From positions 152,466 through 216,465 of the forward strand of contig JAFSBX010000076.1 in assembly GCA_017437065.1 (NCBI GenBank): a stretch of 64,000 nt of DNA, in the 5' to 3' direction. Made by a program: the position numbers and the translations under genes. The notes under the pieces were generated by a model. That model worked only from the letters and a program-made list of their open reading frames with translations, was not told where the DNA came from and did no database searches. Shown in pieces: positions 44,608-53,889 of this stretch (position 1 is its first letter; each line of letters begins with the position of its first letter). The stretch comes from Lachnospiraceae bacterium (lineage in GTDB: Bacteria; Bacillota; Clostridia; Lachnospirales; Lachnospiraceae).

Positions 44608-44697
44608 TTCGTACTTTTCCTGCTTTAGCCCTTTTTCACATTGCTATGTGAAAGTACGAACATTTTTATCATACCATGATGATTTTGTCTGTGACAA
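44608..44697 (-). promoter_or_regulatory. Citrate synthase promoter and nested operator-like palindromes
   Basis: On the minus strand TTGTCA (44697-44692) and TATGAT (44673-44668) are separated by 18 bases. Just downstream of the expected start (~44661) is an 8-bp inverted repeat (TTTCACAT / ATGTGAAA, 44634-44653). It lies inside a 10-bp one (TTCGTACTTT at 44608-44617, AAAGTACGAA at 44651-44660). The placement fits a repressor site or a regulatory leader. Confidence 0.55.
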
Positions 44698-44871
44698 GCT
44701 AAATTAGTAAATTATAAGAAAAATTTTATAATATTTACCATTTATGCATAAAAAAACTATGTGGATTTTTTTCATATTGCGTATTAAAATGAAAAAAATA
44801 AGAAAACGGACGGTGTCCACGATATATGGGGCAGTGAGAAGGATTTGTAAGTGATTATGGAGGAAAGAAAG

Positions 44872-45537
44872 ATGACAAAACAGGAAATGTTAAGTTATGT
44901 AGATCATACACAGTTAAAAGCATTTGCAACATGGGAGGATATCGTAAAACTCTGTGAGGAGGCAATGAAATTTCAGACGGCATCGGTGTGCGTACCGCCT
45001 TGCTATATTAGGAGGATTCATGATACTTACGGAGATAAAATTAATATTTGTACGGTAATCGGATTTCCTTTGGGATATAGTGTTACGGCGGTGAAGGTTG
45101 TGGAAGCAGAAGAAGCACTGAAGGATGGTGCAAATGAGATTGATATGGTAGTAAATATCAGCGATGTGAAAAATGGTCAGTTTGATAAGGTAGAAGAAGA
45201 AATCAGAACCTTGAAAATGGTTTGTGGTAAGAAAATATTAAAAGTGATTATTGAAACCTGTTATCTGACGGAAGAAGAAAAGATTGCCATGTGTAAGGCT
45301 GTCACCAATGCAGGTGCGGACTTTATTAAAACATCTACCGGGTTTGGTACAGGTGGAGCTACTTTAGAAGATATTAAGTTGTTTAAAAAGTATATCGGAA
45401 AAGAGGTAAAAATGAAAGCGGCAGGCGGTGTAAAGACGGCGGCTGATTTGGAAAATTTCATAAAGGAAGGCTGTGAGAGAATCGGAACATCTTCTGCAGT
45501 AAATCTTTTGAATGGAGAAGAAGCAAAGGGATATTAA
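44872..45537 (+). CDS. deoC: Deoxyribose-phosphate aldolase
   Basis: It splits 2-deoxyribose-5-phosphate into glyceraldehyde-3-phosphate and acetaldehyde, for nucleoside use. The 221-residue protein starts near SYVDHTQLKAFAT, has the Schiff-base lysine in FIKTSTGFGTGGAT, and a catalytic Lys in MKAAGGVKT. The ATG at 44872 follows GGAGGAAAG; an earlier in-frame ATG (44857) overlaps that site. The aminopeptidase gene follows after 19 bases, probably in the same transcript. Confidence 0.95.
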   Translation: MTKQEMLSYVDHTQLKAFATWEDIVKLCEEAMKFQTASVCVPPCYIRRIHDTYGDKINICTVIGFPLGYSVTAVKVVEAEEALKDGANEIDMVVNISDVKNGQFDKVEEEIRTLKMVCGKKILKVIIETCYLTEEEKIAMCKAVTNAGADFIKTSTGFGTGGATLEDIKLFKKYIGKEVKMKAAGGVKTAADLENFIKEGCERIGTSSAVNLLNGEEAKGY

Positions 45538-45556
45538 GTGTAAGAGAGGGAAAGAC

Positions 45557-47356
45557 ATGAGTAATGTGGCAGTAAAAGAACGTTTAAAACTTTTGAAAGA
45601 GAAGATGGAAGAGAATGGAATAGATTACTATCTGATTCCTACTGCAGATTTTCATAATTCGGAATATGTGGATAAACATTTTAAAGTGAGGGAGTTTTTT
45701 TCGAATTTTTCCGGCTCTAACGGCAGTCTGGTAGTAAGCAGAAAACAGGCAGGACTCTGGACGGACGGAAGATATTTCATTCAGGCAGAAAATGAACTTA
45801 AAGGAACAGGAATTACTTTATTTCGAATGATGGAAGAAGGCGTACCTACGATTTTGGAATATCTGGAAAAAGAAATGACAGAAGGAGAAACACTGGGCTT
45901 TGACGGAAGAGTAGTGGATTGTAATTTCGGAAAGAAATTATCGGAAAAGCTTGGAAAAAAGGGTATTGCCATAAAATATGAGAAAGATTTGGCAGAAGAA
46001 ATCTGGCTGGACAGACCGATACTTCCCTGCCATGAGGTACAGATACTGCCGGAAAAAATATGCGGACAGACTTACGAAGAAAAAGTTGCAAAAGTAAGAG
46101 AACAGATGAAAGAGAAAAATACAGCGTATTTTCTTTTAAGCAAACTGGATGATCTGATGTGGCTTTTAAACATTCGAGGCAGGGATGTGGTATGCAATCC
46201 GGTGGCACTTTCCTATGGATTTATTACCATGGAAAATATGTATTACTTTATCCAAAAGAATGCAGTAACGGAAGAATTGCGGGAGTATTGCAGCCAATAC
46301 AATATTATTTTGAAAGACTATCATGAAATTACCGGATTTTTGAAGGATTTTTCCTATGAAGGTACGGTACTTTATGACGGAAGTAATTTGAATTATGCTT
46401 TATACAGTATGGCAGCTGAAAGGGCAGAAACAGTGGATGCACCAAATCCCACGGAAAAATTAAAGGCAGTAAAAAATGAAACGGAACTTAAAAATATGCG
46501 GGAAGTATTTTTGAGGGATAATGTCATTGTTACGAAATATATTTACTGGTTAAAAAAGAATGTGGGAAAAATACCGTTAAATGAGTACACGGCAACCATG
46601 AAAATTGATGATATGCGAAGGGAAGCAGAAGGTTTTCTTGATTTATCCTTTGAAACAATTGCAGGTTATAAAGAAAATGCAGCAATGATGCATTATGAAG
46701 CTACGGCGGAAAATAATAAGACAATTGAACCGGAAGGGATGCTTCTGGTAGATTCCGGCGGACAATATCTGGGAGGTACAACGGATGTTACAAGAACGAT
46801 TGTACTTGGAGAAATCAGTGAAGAAATAAAGAAGCATTTTTCAGCAGTGGCAGCAGGAATGATTCGCCTTACCCATGCGAATTTTTTGTATGGCTGTAGC
46901 GGAAGAAATCTGGATATTCTTGCAAGAGGACCCTTGTGGGAGATGAATATGGATTATAAGTGTGGAACGGGACATGGAATCGGTTATATTTTAAATGTGC
47001 ATGAAGGACCTCAGAATATCCGTTGGAAGTTTTCGGAAGGGCAAAAAGAAGCTGTTCTGGAAGAGGGGATGGCAGTAACGAATGAACCGGGAGTGTATAT
47101 GGAAGGCAGTCATGGTATCCGCACGGAAAATGTATTGCTCGTAAGAAAAGGTGAGAAAAATGGTGACGGACAGTTTATGAATTTTGAGACACTGACGTAT
47201 GTGCCGATTGACAGGCAGGCGTTAGATAAAAAGTATCTGACAGAGAGGGATATTCAGTGGATAGATGAGTATCATGAAGAAGTTTACAGAAGGCTTTCAA
47301 CGCATTTGACAAAGGAAGAAGCAGAATGGTTAAGAGAGGAAACTTTACCGCTTTAA
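45557..47356 (+). CDS. Xaa-Pro aminopeptidase (peptidase M24B)
   Basis: It removes N-terminal residues before proline. The ~599-residue cytoplasmic enzyme has two creatinase-type N-terminal domains and the C-terminal pita-bread catalytic domain. Metal ligands lie in LLVDSGGQYLGGTTDVTRT (two Asp), GTGHGIGYILNVHEGP (His), TNEPGVY (Glu) and IRTENV (Glu). This three-domain form, about 600 residues, resembles eukaryotic aminopeptidase P1. The ATG at 45557 follows GAGAGGGAAAG; an earlier frame opening overlaps deoC and is rejected. Confidence 0.93.
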   Translation: MSNVAVKERLKLLKEKMEENGIDYYLIPTADFHNSEYVDKHFKVREFFSNFSGSNGSLVVSRKQAGLWTDGRYFIQAENELKGTGITLFRMMEEGVPTILEYLEKEMTEGETLGFDGRVVDCNFGKKLSEKLGKKGIAIKYEKDLAEEIWLDRPILPCHEVQILPEKICGQTYEEKVAKVREQMKEKNTAYFLLSKLDDLMWLLNIRGRDVVCNPVALSYGFITMENMYYFIQKNAVTEELREYCSQYNIILKDYHEITGFLKDFSYEGTVLYDGSNLNYALYSMAAERAETVDAPNPTEKLKAVKNETELKNMREVFLRDNVIVTKYIYWLKKNVGKIPLNEYTATMKIDDMRREAEGFLDLSFETIAGYKENAAMMHYEATAENNKTIEPEGMLLVDSGGQYLGGTTDVTRTIVLGEISEEIKKHFSAVAAGMIRLTHANFLYGCSGRNLDILARGPLWEMNMDYKCGTGHGIGYILNVHEGPQNIRWKFSEGQKEAVLEEGMAVTNEPGVYMEGSHGIRTENVLLVRKGEKNGDGQFMNFETLTYVPIDRQALDKKYLTERDIQWIDEYHEEVYRRLSTHLTKEEAEWLREETLPL

Positions 47357-47414
47357 ATATTATAAAAGTTTTCTAAAATGTAGTTAATTGTACAAAAATT
47401 AGTCATTATGATTC

Positions 47415-47465
47415 TTGACTTTTCAGTAATCGTCTGCGATAATAAAGTTGCTGTACTAGGTACAG
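47415..47465 (+). promoter_or_regulatory. pckA promoter with palindrome at the start site
   Basis: TTGACT (47415-47420), 17-base spacer, GATAAT (47438-47443). A perfect 15-base palindrome CTGTACTAGGTACAG (47451-47465) sits at the expected transcription start, a classic place for a repressor. The leader to pckA is about 120 bases. Confidence 0.7.
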
Positions 47466-47572
47466 TATTGAGTATGAAAAAATCGGTATCTTTATTTATG
47501 AAAGCAAAATTATAGGGGTACCGGTCTTTATACATATGCGTTAAGCATAATTTAATTTAAGGAGGATACAAT

Positions 47573-49285
47573 ATGTCAACAAAAGCTTATTATCCTATTT
47601 CCGAAATCGGTGCAGGTAAAGTTGGTTTTTCCAAAACACGTTCCATTATCGAAGCAGCTTTTTACGGAAACAACGTGGTAAAAGTTAACACATTAAAGGA
47701 AGCTTATGAATTAGCTAAAAATTCACCGGGTACAGTTGTAACAGACATGCCTGTTTACAGAGGAGAAGAATTCGGTCTTGAAAAAGATGCAAAAGTTCTT
47801 TTATTCAATGATGGTGCTGTAACAGGACGTTACGCAGCAGCTCGTCGTATCAAAGGCGAACCTGGTGTAGATGCAGCTAAACTTGATAAAGTAGCTATGG
47901 ACGCTGTTTATGAAACACGTTGGAAAACAATGTATCATGCAGAATGTTTCGTAGGTCTTGATCCGGAATTTATGGTAAAAGCTCACCTTCTTATTCCGGA
48001 AGGAGAAGAAAACATCATGTACAACTGGATGTTAAACTTCCAGTATATGTCTGACGAATACGTTAAGATGTACAAAAACTCTAAAGCAGTTGGCGATGGA
48101 AAAGAGCCGGATATCTATATTTTCTCTGATCCTCAGTGGGTACCGGGTAACCGTCCGGACGTTGATTACAGCTGCTTAAGCGATCCGCTTACTCTCTGCT
48201 ACTTCGATACAGAGCAGAACTGTGCTTGTATCTTAGGTATGAGATACTTCGGAGAACACAAAAAAGGAACTCTTACAATGGCTTGGGCTATTGCTAACAG
48301 AAATGGTTATGCTTCCTGCCATGGTGGACAGAAAGAATATACATTAGCAGACGGTTCTAAATACGTTGCTTCTGTATTCGGTTTATCAGGTTCCGGTAAA
48401 TCTACATTAACACATGCTAAACATGACGGAAAATATCCGATCACTGTACTTCATGATGACGCATTCATCATCAATACAGATACATGTTCTTCAGTAGCAT
48501 TAGAGCCGACATATTTTGATAAGACATCTGATTACCCTACAGGATGTCCGGATAACCAGTACTTATTATCCGCTCAGAACTGCTCTTGTACATTAGATGA
48601 AGAAGGCAAGATTCAGTTAGTAACAGAAGATATCAGAAATGGTAACGGACGTGCCATCAAATCTAAATTATGGTCTCCGAACCGTGTAGATAAGATTGAC
48701 GCTCCTGTTAATGCAATCTTCTGGATTATGAAAGACCCTACCATTCCTCCGGTAGTTAAATTAAAAGGTTCAGCATTAGCTTCCGTTATGGGTGCTACAC
48801 TTGCTACAAAGACATCTACAGCAGAACGTGTTGCAGCAGGTACAGATATGAACGCTCTTCGTATCGTTCCTTATGCTAACCCATTCAGAACATATCCGTT
48901 AGTAAATGACTACGAGAAGTTCAAAAAGTTAGTAGAAGAGAAGAACGTAGACTGCTATATCGTAAACACAGGTGACTTCATGGGTGCTAAGGTTAAACCT
49001 GCTGATACTTTAGGAATTCTTGAAACAATCGTTGAAGGAAGAGCTAAATTTGAAGCATGGGGACCTTTCGAAGATATCGAAATTATGTATGACTGGTCAG
49101 GTAAGACAGGTGACTTTACACCAAACTTACAGGACAAAGATTATGTTGCACAGTTAAAGAATGCTATGGAAAATCGTGTTCAGGCAGTAGAAGATTTCGC
49201 TACAAAGAAAGAAGGATACGACAAACTTCCTGATGAAGCACTTGCAGCATTAAAGAAACTTGTTGATGAAGCAGCTTCTCTGTAA
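47573..49285 (+). CDS. pckA: Phosphoenolpyruvate carboxykinase (ATP)
   Basis: It interconverts oxaloacetate + ATP and PEP + CO2 + ADP. In many anaerobes it runs towards oxaloacetate, saving the energy of PEP. The 570-residue protein has the kinase P-loop GLSGSGKST, HDDAFI with the metal-binding Asp, and LWSPNRVDK downstream. This P-loop and overall length identify the ATP-dependent rather than GTP-dependent type. Codon use is highly biased (many AAA, GAA, GTA and CTT), as for a strongly expressed gene. AAGGAGG precedes the start. It is monocistronic, between its own promoter and terminator. Confidence 0.95.
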   Translation: MSTKAYYPISEIGAGKVGFSKTRSIIEAAFYGNNVVKVNTLKEAYELAKNSPGTVVTDMPVYRGEEFGLEKDAKVLLFNDGAVTGRYAAARRIKGEPGVDAAKLDKVAMDAVYETRWKTMYHAECFVGLDPEFMVKAHLLIPEGEENIMYNWMLNFQYMSDEYVKMYKNSKAVGDGKEPDIYIFSDPQWVPGNRPDVDYSCLSDPLTLCYFDTEQNCACILGMRYFGEHKKGTLTMAWAIANRNGYASCHGGQKEYTLADGSKYVASVFGLSGSGKSTLTHAKHDGKYPITVLHDDAFIINTDTCSSVALEPTYFDKTSDYPTGCPDNQYLLSAQNCSCTLDEEGKIQLVTEDIRNGNGRAIKSKLWSPNRVDKIDAPVNAIFWIMKDPTIPPVVKLKGSALASVMGATLATKTSTAERVAAGTDMNALRIVPYANPFRTYPLVNDYEKFKKLVEEKNVDCYIVNTGDFMGAKVKPADTLGILETIVEGRAKFEAWGPFEDIEIMYDWSGKTGDFTPNLQDKDYVAQLKNAMENRVQAVEDFATKKEGYDKLPDEALAALKKLVDEAASL

Positions 49286-49316
49286 TTAGAATAACTGAAA
49301 TTATATAAAATAATTT

Positions 49317-49361
49317 GAGACAACTCTTAGTTTAATGGTAAATTAAGAGTTGTCTCTTTTT
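49317..49361 (+). terminator. Terminator of pckA
   Basis: A perfect 13-bp stem (GAGACAACTCTTA / TAAGAGTTGTCTC), a 14-base loop and TTTTT. Confidence 0.92.
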
Positions 49362-49364
49362 CAG

Positions 49365-49388
49365 TAATAGGAAAGTGAACAAATGTAG
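49365..49388 (+). repeat. Post-terminator motif, copy C
   Basis: It starts TAATAGGAAAGTG and ends AAATGTAG, directly after the pckA terminator. It is nearly identical to copy D at 56622-56645. Confidence 0.5.
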
Positions 49389-49404
49389 TGACACTTTTTT
49401 CAAA

Positions 49405-49497
49405 TGTCGAAATATATAGTATGCTGTTTTTTTGATAACTTATCTGTTTTTCTGCGGTGCTTTAGACTTGCGTCATAAAACGTCATTCTTATATAAT
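49405..49497 (+). promoter_or_regulatory. Promoter of the Spo0A-type gene with an upstream 0A-like box
   Basis: TTGCGT (49468-49473) and TATAAT (49492-49497) with an 18-base spacer. TGTCGAA at 49405-49411 matches the Spo0A box consensus and lies about 60 bases upstream of the -35. A 7-base match can occur by chance. Confidence 0.5.
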
Positions 49498-49547
49498 ATC
49501 TGAGAACAGAAAAAGCATTTTTTTGCCAGGGATGAGGAGGATTTGAC

Positions 49548-50072
49548 ATGGAACAGCTGAGTTTTTCAGCTACAAAAGACAACGAACGAGTATACAAAAT
49601 TCTTGGAGATTTACTAAATGCAGATAAAGAATTTCAAATTATGATTACTGTCCCGGCGGGACATGACAAAATAAAAGAGATACAGGAAGAATATAAGACA
49701 GAAATGTCAGTTCCGGTCAAAAGAGATTTGGAAAAAGATGTGACAGATATGATACATGAAATCGGGGTGCCGGCACATATTAAAGGATACCAGTATTTGC
49801 GAGAAGCGATTATGATGTCGGTAGAGGATATGGATATGCTAAATTCCATTACGAAAATTTTATATCCTACCATTGCCAAAAGATTTCAGACCACGCCGAG
49901 CAGAGTGGAAAGAGCAATACGTCATGCCATAGAAGTCGCCTGGAGCAGAGGCAGAATGGAAACATTGGAAGCATTGTTCGGCTATACAATTAATACCGGA
50001 AAAGGGAAACCGACAAATTCTGAATTTATTGCACTGCTTGCAGATAAAATTCGTCTGTTATATAGAAATTAG
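49548..50072 (+). CDS. Spo0A C-terminal DNA-binding domain protein lacking a receiver
   Basis: A 174-residue protein. Residues ~62-172 match the Spo0A DNA-binding domain, including the recognition region [20 protein letters not shown] and the final [18 protein letters not shown]. The N-terminal 60 residues do not form a receiver: there is no phosphorylatable Asp pattern and they are too short. This is a Spo0A paralogue or a fragment acting as a phosphorylation-independent binder; full-length Spo0A is about 265 residues. GAGGAGG precedes the ATG. An upstream 0A-like box would allow it or Spo0A to act on this promoter. Confidence 0.86.
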   Translation: MEQLSFSATKDNERVYKILGDLLNADKEFQIMITVPAGHDKIKEIQEEYKTEMSVPVKRDLEKDVTDMIHEIGVPAHIKGYQYLREAIMMSVEDMDMLNSITKILYPTIAKRFQTTPSRVERAIRHAIEVAWSRGRMETLEALFGYTINTGKGKPTNSEFIALLADKIRLLYRN

Positions 50073-50076
50073 TTCT

Positions 50077-50104
50077 TTCATTACACCCTCTGATGATGTA
50101 TAAT
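50077..50104 (+). promoter_or_regulatory. Probable glgA promoter
   Basis: TATAAT (50099-50104) with a weak -35 (TTCATT, 50077-50082) at 16 bases. It starts 5 bases after the preceding stop codon. Confidence 0.5.
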
Positions 50105-50172
50105 ATTTCATATAGAACTATTCTGATAGTAGAAGTTATTCTTAAAATACATAATCTGGAGGAAAGTGTTCA

Positions 50173-51618
50173 ATGAAAAATATTCTGTTTGCAGCATCAG
50201 AGGGTGTTCCTTTTATTAAAACAGGTGGTCTTGCTGATGTAGTAGGTTCTTTACCTAAGGAGATTGACCGCAACTATTTTGATGTACGTGTTATTTTACC
50301 AAAATATGCCTGTATGTCTCAGCCAATGAAAGATTTATTAACATATAAAACACATTTTTATATGGACTTCCATTGGAAAGAAGAATATGTAGGTATTTTG
50401 GAAGCGCAGGTAGATGGCGTAACTTATTATTTTATTGATAATGAACATTATTTCAGTGGTTTTAAACCATATGGTGATGATGCACTTTTTGAAATTGAGA
50501 AATATGCGTTTTTCTGTAAAGCATTACTTTCAGCATTACCGGTAATCGGATTCAGACCGGATATTATTCATTGCCATGACTGGCAGACAGGTTTGGTTCC
50601 CGTTTATGTGAAAGAGCGTTTCCGTGCAAATGAATTTTACCAGAATATTAAGACAATTATGACAATTCATAATCTGAAATTCCAAGGTAAATGGAGCGTT
50701 AAAGATGTGAAGGAAATTACCGGACTGGCTGATTATTATTTTACATCAGATAAACTGGAAGCATATAAGGATGCCAATCTTTTAAAAGGTGGTATCGTAT
50801 TTGCAGATGCGGTAACAACGGTAAGCGATACTTATGCAGAGGAAATTAAAACAGACTTCTATGGTGAGGGTCTGAACGGACTTTTACAGGCAAGAAGCCA
50901 TGATTTACGCGGAATCGTAAATGGTATTGATTATGATGAGTTTAATCCGGGAACGGATCAATATATCCAATATAAGTACGATGCAGTTAATTTCAGAAAA
51001 GAAAAAATTAAGAATAAGAGAGCATTACAGGCAGAGCTTTCACTTGCACAGGATGATAAGAAATTTATGATTGGTATTGTCTCAAGACTGACAGACCAAA
51101 AAGGATTTGACTTAATAGCTTATGTAATGGATGAGCTTTGTCAGGATAATGTACAGATTGTTGTACTTGGTACAGGTGAAGAACGTTATGAAAATATGTT
51201 CCGTCACTTTGATTGGAAATATGGCGATAAGGTTTCGGCCAATATTTACTATTCAGAGGCTATGTCACATAAGATTTATGCGGCATGTGATGCGTTCTTA
51301 ATGCCTTCGTTGTTTGAACCGTGCGGACTTAGTCAGTTGATGTCACTTCGTTACGGAACAGTTCCGATTGTTCGTGAAACAGGTGGATTAAAGGATACTG
51401 TAGAGCCATACAATGAATATGAAAGTCGTGGAACAGGTTTCAGCTTTACGAATTACAATGCACATGAGATGCTTGCAACAATTCGATATGCTGAACAGAT
51501 TTATTACGATAAGAAGCGTGAATGGAACAAAATTATTGACCGCGCTATGGCAGCTGACTTTTCATGGAAAACATCAGCAAACAAATATCAGGAAATGTAT
51601 GATTGGTTAATCGGATAA
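50173..51618 (+). CDS. glgA: Glycogen synthase (ADP-glucose)
   Basis: It extends glycogen with glucose from ADP-glucose. The 481-residue GT5 enzyme has the N-terminal KTGGLADVVGSLP motif for ADP-glucose binding, HCHDWQTGL, and the C-terminal SLFEPCGLSQLMSLRYGTVP, the family's nucleotide-sugar site. The length is normal. No glgB, glgC or glgD is next to it, so it stands apart from the usual operon. AGGAAAG precedes the start. Confidence 0.95.
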   Translation: MKNILFAASEGVPFIKTGGLADVVGSLPKEIDRNYFDVRVILPKYACMSQPMKDLLTYKTHFYMDFHWKEEYVGILEAQVDGVTYYFIDNEHYFSGFKPYGDDALFEIEKYAFFCKALLSALPVIGFRPDIIHCHDWQTGLVPVYVKERFRANEFYQNIKTIMTIHNLKFQGKWSVKDVKEITGLADYYFTSDKLEAYKDANLLKGGIVFADAVTTVSDTYAEEIKTDFYGEGLNGLLQARSHDLRGIVNGIDYDEFNPGTDQYIQYKYDAVNFRKEKIKNKRALQAELSLAQDDKKFMIGIVSRLTDQKGFDLIAYVMDELCQDNVQIVVLGTGEERYENMFRHFDWKYGDKVSANIYYSEAMSHKIYAACDAFLMPSLFEPCGLSQLMSLRYGTVPIVRETGGLKDTVEPYNEYESRGTGFSFTNYNAHEMLATIRYAEQIYYDKKREWNKIIDRAMAADFSWKTSANKYQEMYDWLIG

Positions 51619-51660
51619 AAGAATATTTAAACGGTTAGTATAATAAAAGTAAATGAGCTG

Positions 51661-51693
51661 GTCACCCGGTATAAAAGGCTGGGTGGCTGCTTT
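51661..51693 (+). terminator. Probable terminator after glgA
   Basis: A 9-bp stem with two G-U pairs (GTCACCCGG / CTGGGTGGC) with loop TATAAAAGG is followed by a broken T-run TGCTTTGTTG. Confidence 0.65.
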
Positions 51694-51743
51694 GTTGTAT
51701 AATAAATTAGTAAAATTGAATTGACAGGAAGGCAGCTATTTAA

Positions 51744-53375
51744 ATGGCAGAAAACAGGAAAAAAGACGGTTTTGTAATGCAGGCGGGAATTCTTGCAGCA
51801 GCGGGAATTATTTGTCGTATTATCGGCCTTTTATATAAAAGTCCTCTGACCGGTATTATCGGTGATGAGGGAAATGGATATTATGGATTTGCATATAATA
51901 TATATACCATTATTCTTTTAATTTCATCTTATAGTATTCCGTCGGCAATTTCGAAGGTGATTGCACAGAAGTTGGAATTAAAAGAATATCGAAATGCACA
52001 CAAAATCTTTAAATGTGCGTTACTTTATGTGGTACTGGTGGGTGGTGCCGCCAGTCTTTTTGCGTTTTTTGGTGCAGGGATTCTGGTGCCGCCTAATTCC
52101 GTGCCGGTACTCAGAATATTTGCGCCGACCATATTTTTGTCGGGACTTTTGGGAGTGTTACGAGGCTATTTTCAGGCGCATAAGACAATGATACAGACAT
52201 CTGTTTCACAAATTGTGGAACAGATTTTAAATGCAGTGGTAAGTATTGGGGCAGCGTACTTGTTTATGAAAATGGTTGCCAATAAGGATGCTACTACAAA
52301 GGCTGTTTATGGGGCGATGGGTAGTGCATTGGGAACCGGGCTGGGTGTACTGACGGCATTACTTTTTATGCTTGCAATTTATATGATGAACCGCAAGCTG
52401 ATTATGCAGAGAATTAAAAGGGACGTTCATCATAAAGAAGAGTCTGAGCAGGAAGTGTTTAAAATGATTCTTTCTGTAGTTACTCCGTTTATTTTAAGTA
52501 CCTGCATTTATAATTTAACAACATCCCTGAATCAGACATTATATACAAAGATTTTTATTGGAATAAAGGGTGTGGCAGAAGAAGTGGCATCTTCGGCATA
52601 TGGTGTTTTCAGTATTAAAGCAATGACAGTGGTAAATATTCCGGTAGCATTTGCCTCAGCGATGTCTTCAGCAGTGATACCAAGTATTTCCGGCTGCTTT
52701 GCAAGAGGAGAAAAGAAGGAAGCAAAACGCAAAATACATCAGGCAATTCATACCGTAATGTTGATTTCCATTCCGTCAGCGGTAGGACTTTTTGTACTGG
52801 CAGAGCCGGTAATGGGGGTGCTGTTTCCACAGAAAGAGTCTTTAGAGCTTGCGGCCAGTCTGCTTCGCTATTTGTCTGTAACTGTAATGTTTTATGGACT
52901 TTCCACTCTTTCTAACGGAATTTTGCAGGGAATTGGAAAAGTGAATGTGCCGGTAAAAAATGCAGCGATAGCTCTGGTATTACAAACGGTAGTAATTGTA
53001 CCACTTTTAATATATACAGATCTTAATTTATACTGTTTTGTTATCGCTACAATCATTTATTCTTTTGCTATGTGTATTTTAAACAGTCACGCCATGAAAA
53101 AGGCCATGAACTATAAAGAAAAGATAGGAAAAACTTATATTATGCCCATGTTTTCAGCGGCAATTATGGGAGTGGCAGCATGGGGCGTGTATCATGGTAT
53201 GTATATTCTGATACAGAGCAATTTAATTTGTCTGGCAACAGCCGTAATGGTGGCTGTAATGGTATATTTTGTAGTGTTAATTAAGATTGGAGGTTTGACT
53301 GAGAAGGAATTAAAGGCTATGCCTAAGGGGACTCTTTTAGTCAGGGCGGCGAAAAAAATGCATCTTATGAAATAA
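51744..53375 (+). CDS. MOP-superfamily flippase (SpoVB/MurJ-like polysaccharide biosynthesis protein)
   Basis: A 543-residue integral membrane protein with about 12-14 helices. It starts with a basic tail and GILAAAGIICRIIGLLYKSPLTGIIGDEGNGYYGFAYNIY in part, the N-terminal signature of the SpoVB/YtgP branch. The members export lipid-linked oligosaccharides, including lipid II. SpoVB itself is needed for spore cortex; the vegetative relatives act in wall synthesis. Which role applies here is open. The start follows GACAGGAAGG. Confidence 0.88.
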   Translation: MAENRKKDGFVMQAGILAAAGIICRIIGLLYKSPLTGIIGDEGNGYYGFAYNIYTIILLISSYSIPSAISKVIAQKLELKEYRNAHKIFKCALLYVVLVGGAASLFAFFGAGILVPPNSVPVLRIFAPTIFLSGLLGVLRGYFQAHKTMIQTSVSQIVEQILNAVVSIGAAYLFMKMVANKDATTKAVYGAMGSALGTGLGVLTALLFMLAIYMMNRKLIMQRIKRDVHHKEESEQEVFKMILSVVTPFILSTCIYNLTTSLNQTLYTKIFIGIKGVAEEVASSAYGVFSIKAMTVVNIPVAFASAMSSAVIPSISGCFARGEKKEAKRKIHQAIHTVMLISIPSAVGLFVLAEPVMGVLFPQKESLELAASLLRYLSVTVMFYGLSTLSNGILQGIGKVNVPVKNAAIALVLQTVVIVPLLIYTDLNLYCFVIATIIYSFAMCILNSHAMKKAMNYKEKIGKTYIMPMFSAAIMGVAAWGVYHGMYILIQSNLICLATAVMVAVMVYFVVLIKIGGLTEKELKAMPKGTLLVRAAKKMHLMK

Positions 53376-53380
53376 AAGAC

Positions 53381-53409
53381 TTGAAACATATGTTCGAATA
53401 TGTTATTCT
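53381..53409 (+). promoter_or_regulatory. Promoter of the NusG-II / Gx transporter pair
   Basis: TTGAAA (53381-53386), a 17-base spacer, TATTCT (53404-53409). The palindrome AACATATGTT (53385-53394) overlaps the -35 and spacer. Confidence 0.6.
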
Positions 53410-53475
53410 GTTTAAGAAGCATGTAAGGAACATTAGTGATTTGAATATGGACAGAGTAGCCTTTTTTTACAGCCT

Positions 53476-53889
53476 ATGTCCGGTATGAATGTTTTGGATA
53501 TGAAGAAAGAAAAGATAATTCGGAAAAATGATATGTTGTTTGCAACTGCAATGCTTATAATTGCAGTTGTTGTTTATTTATTTGTTCAATTTATATATGG
53601 AAAAGAAGGCGTTTATGTGCAGGTAACGGTAAACGGTGAGGTGTATGGTGAGTATTCCCTGAATCAGGATATTCGGATGTGCATAGATGACGGGCAGACA
53701 GATGGTTTTAATGTGTTTGTAATTAAGGATGGAAAAGTTTCTGTGACAGAGGCGGATTGTCCCGATAAGCTGTGTGTGAAGCAGAGAGCTATATCGAAAA
53801 ATGGAGAGAGTATTGTCTGTCTGCCACACAAGCTTGTGATTAGTGTTATAGGTGGAGAGGAAGCAGAGTATGATGGATTCACAGGATAA
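53476..53889 (+). CDS. NusG domain II-containing exported protein
   Basis: A 137-residue protein with one N-terminal helix (about 20-42) and an outer NusG-II-like beta domain (about 48-135, with ADCPDKLCVKQRAIS and IVCLPHKLVI). Two conserved Cys in DCPDKLC and another in VCLPHKL may form a disulphide or bind a ligand. It is a Firmicute family of unknown function that often travels with the Gx transporter that follows. Starts at 53488 and 53500 are also possible. The stop overlaps the next gene by 20 bases. Confidence 0.85.
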   Translation: MSGMNVLDMKKEKIIRKNDMLFATAMLIIAVVVYLFVQFIYGKEGVYVQVTVNGEVYGEYSLNQDIRMCIDDGQTDGFNVFVIKDGKVSVTEADCPDKLCVKQRAISKNGESIVCLPHKLVISVIGGEEAEYDGFTG

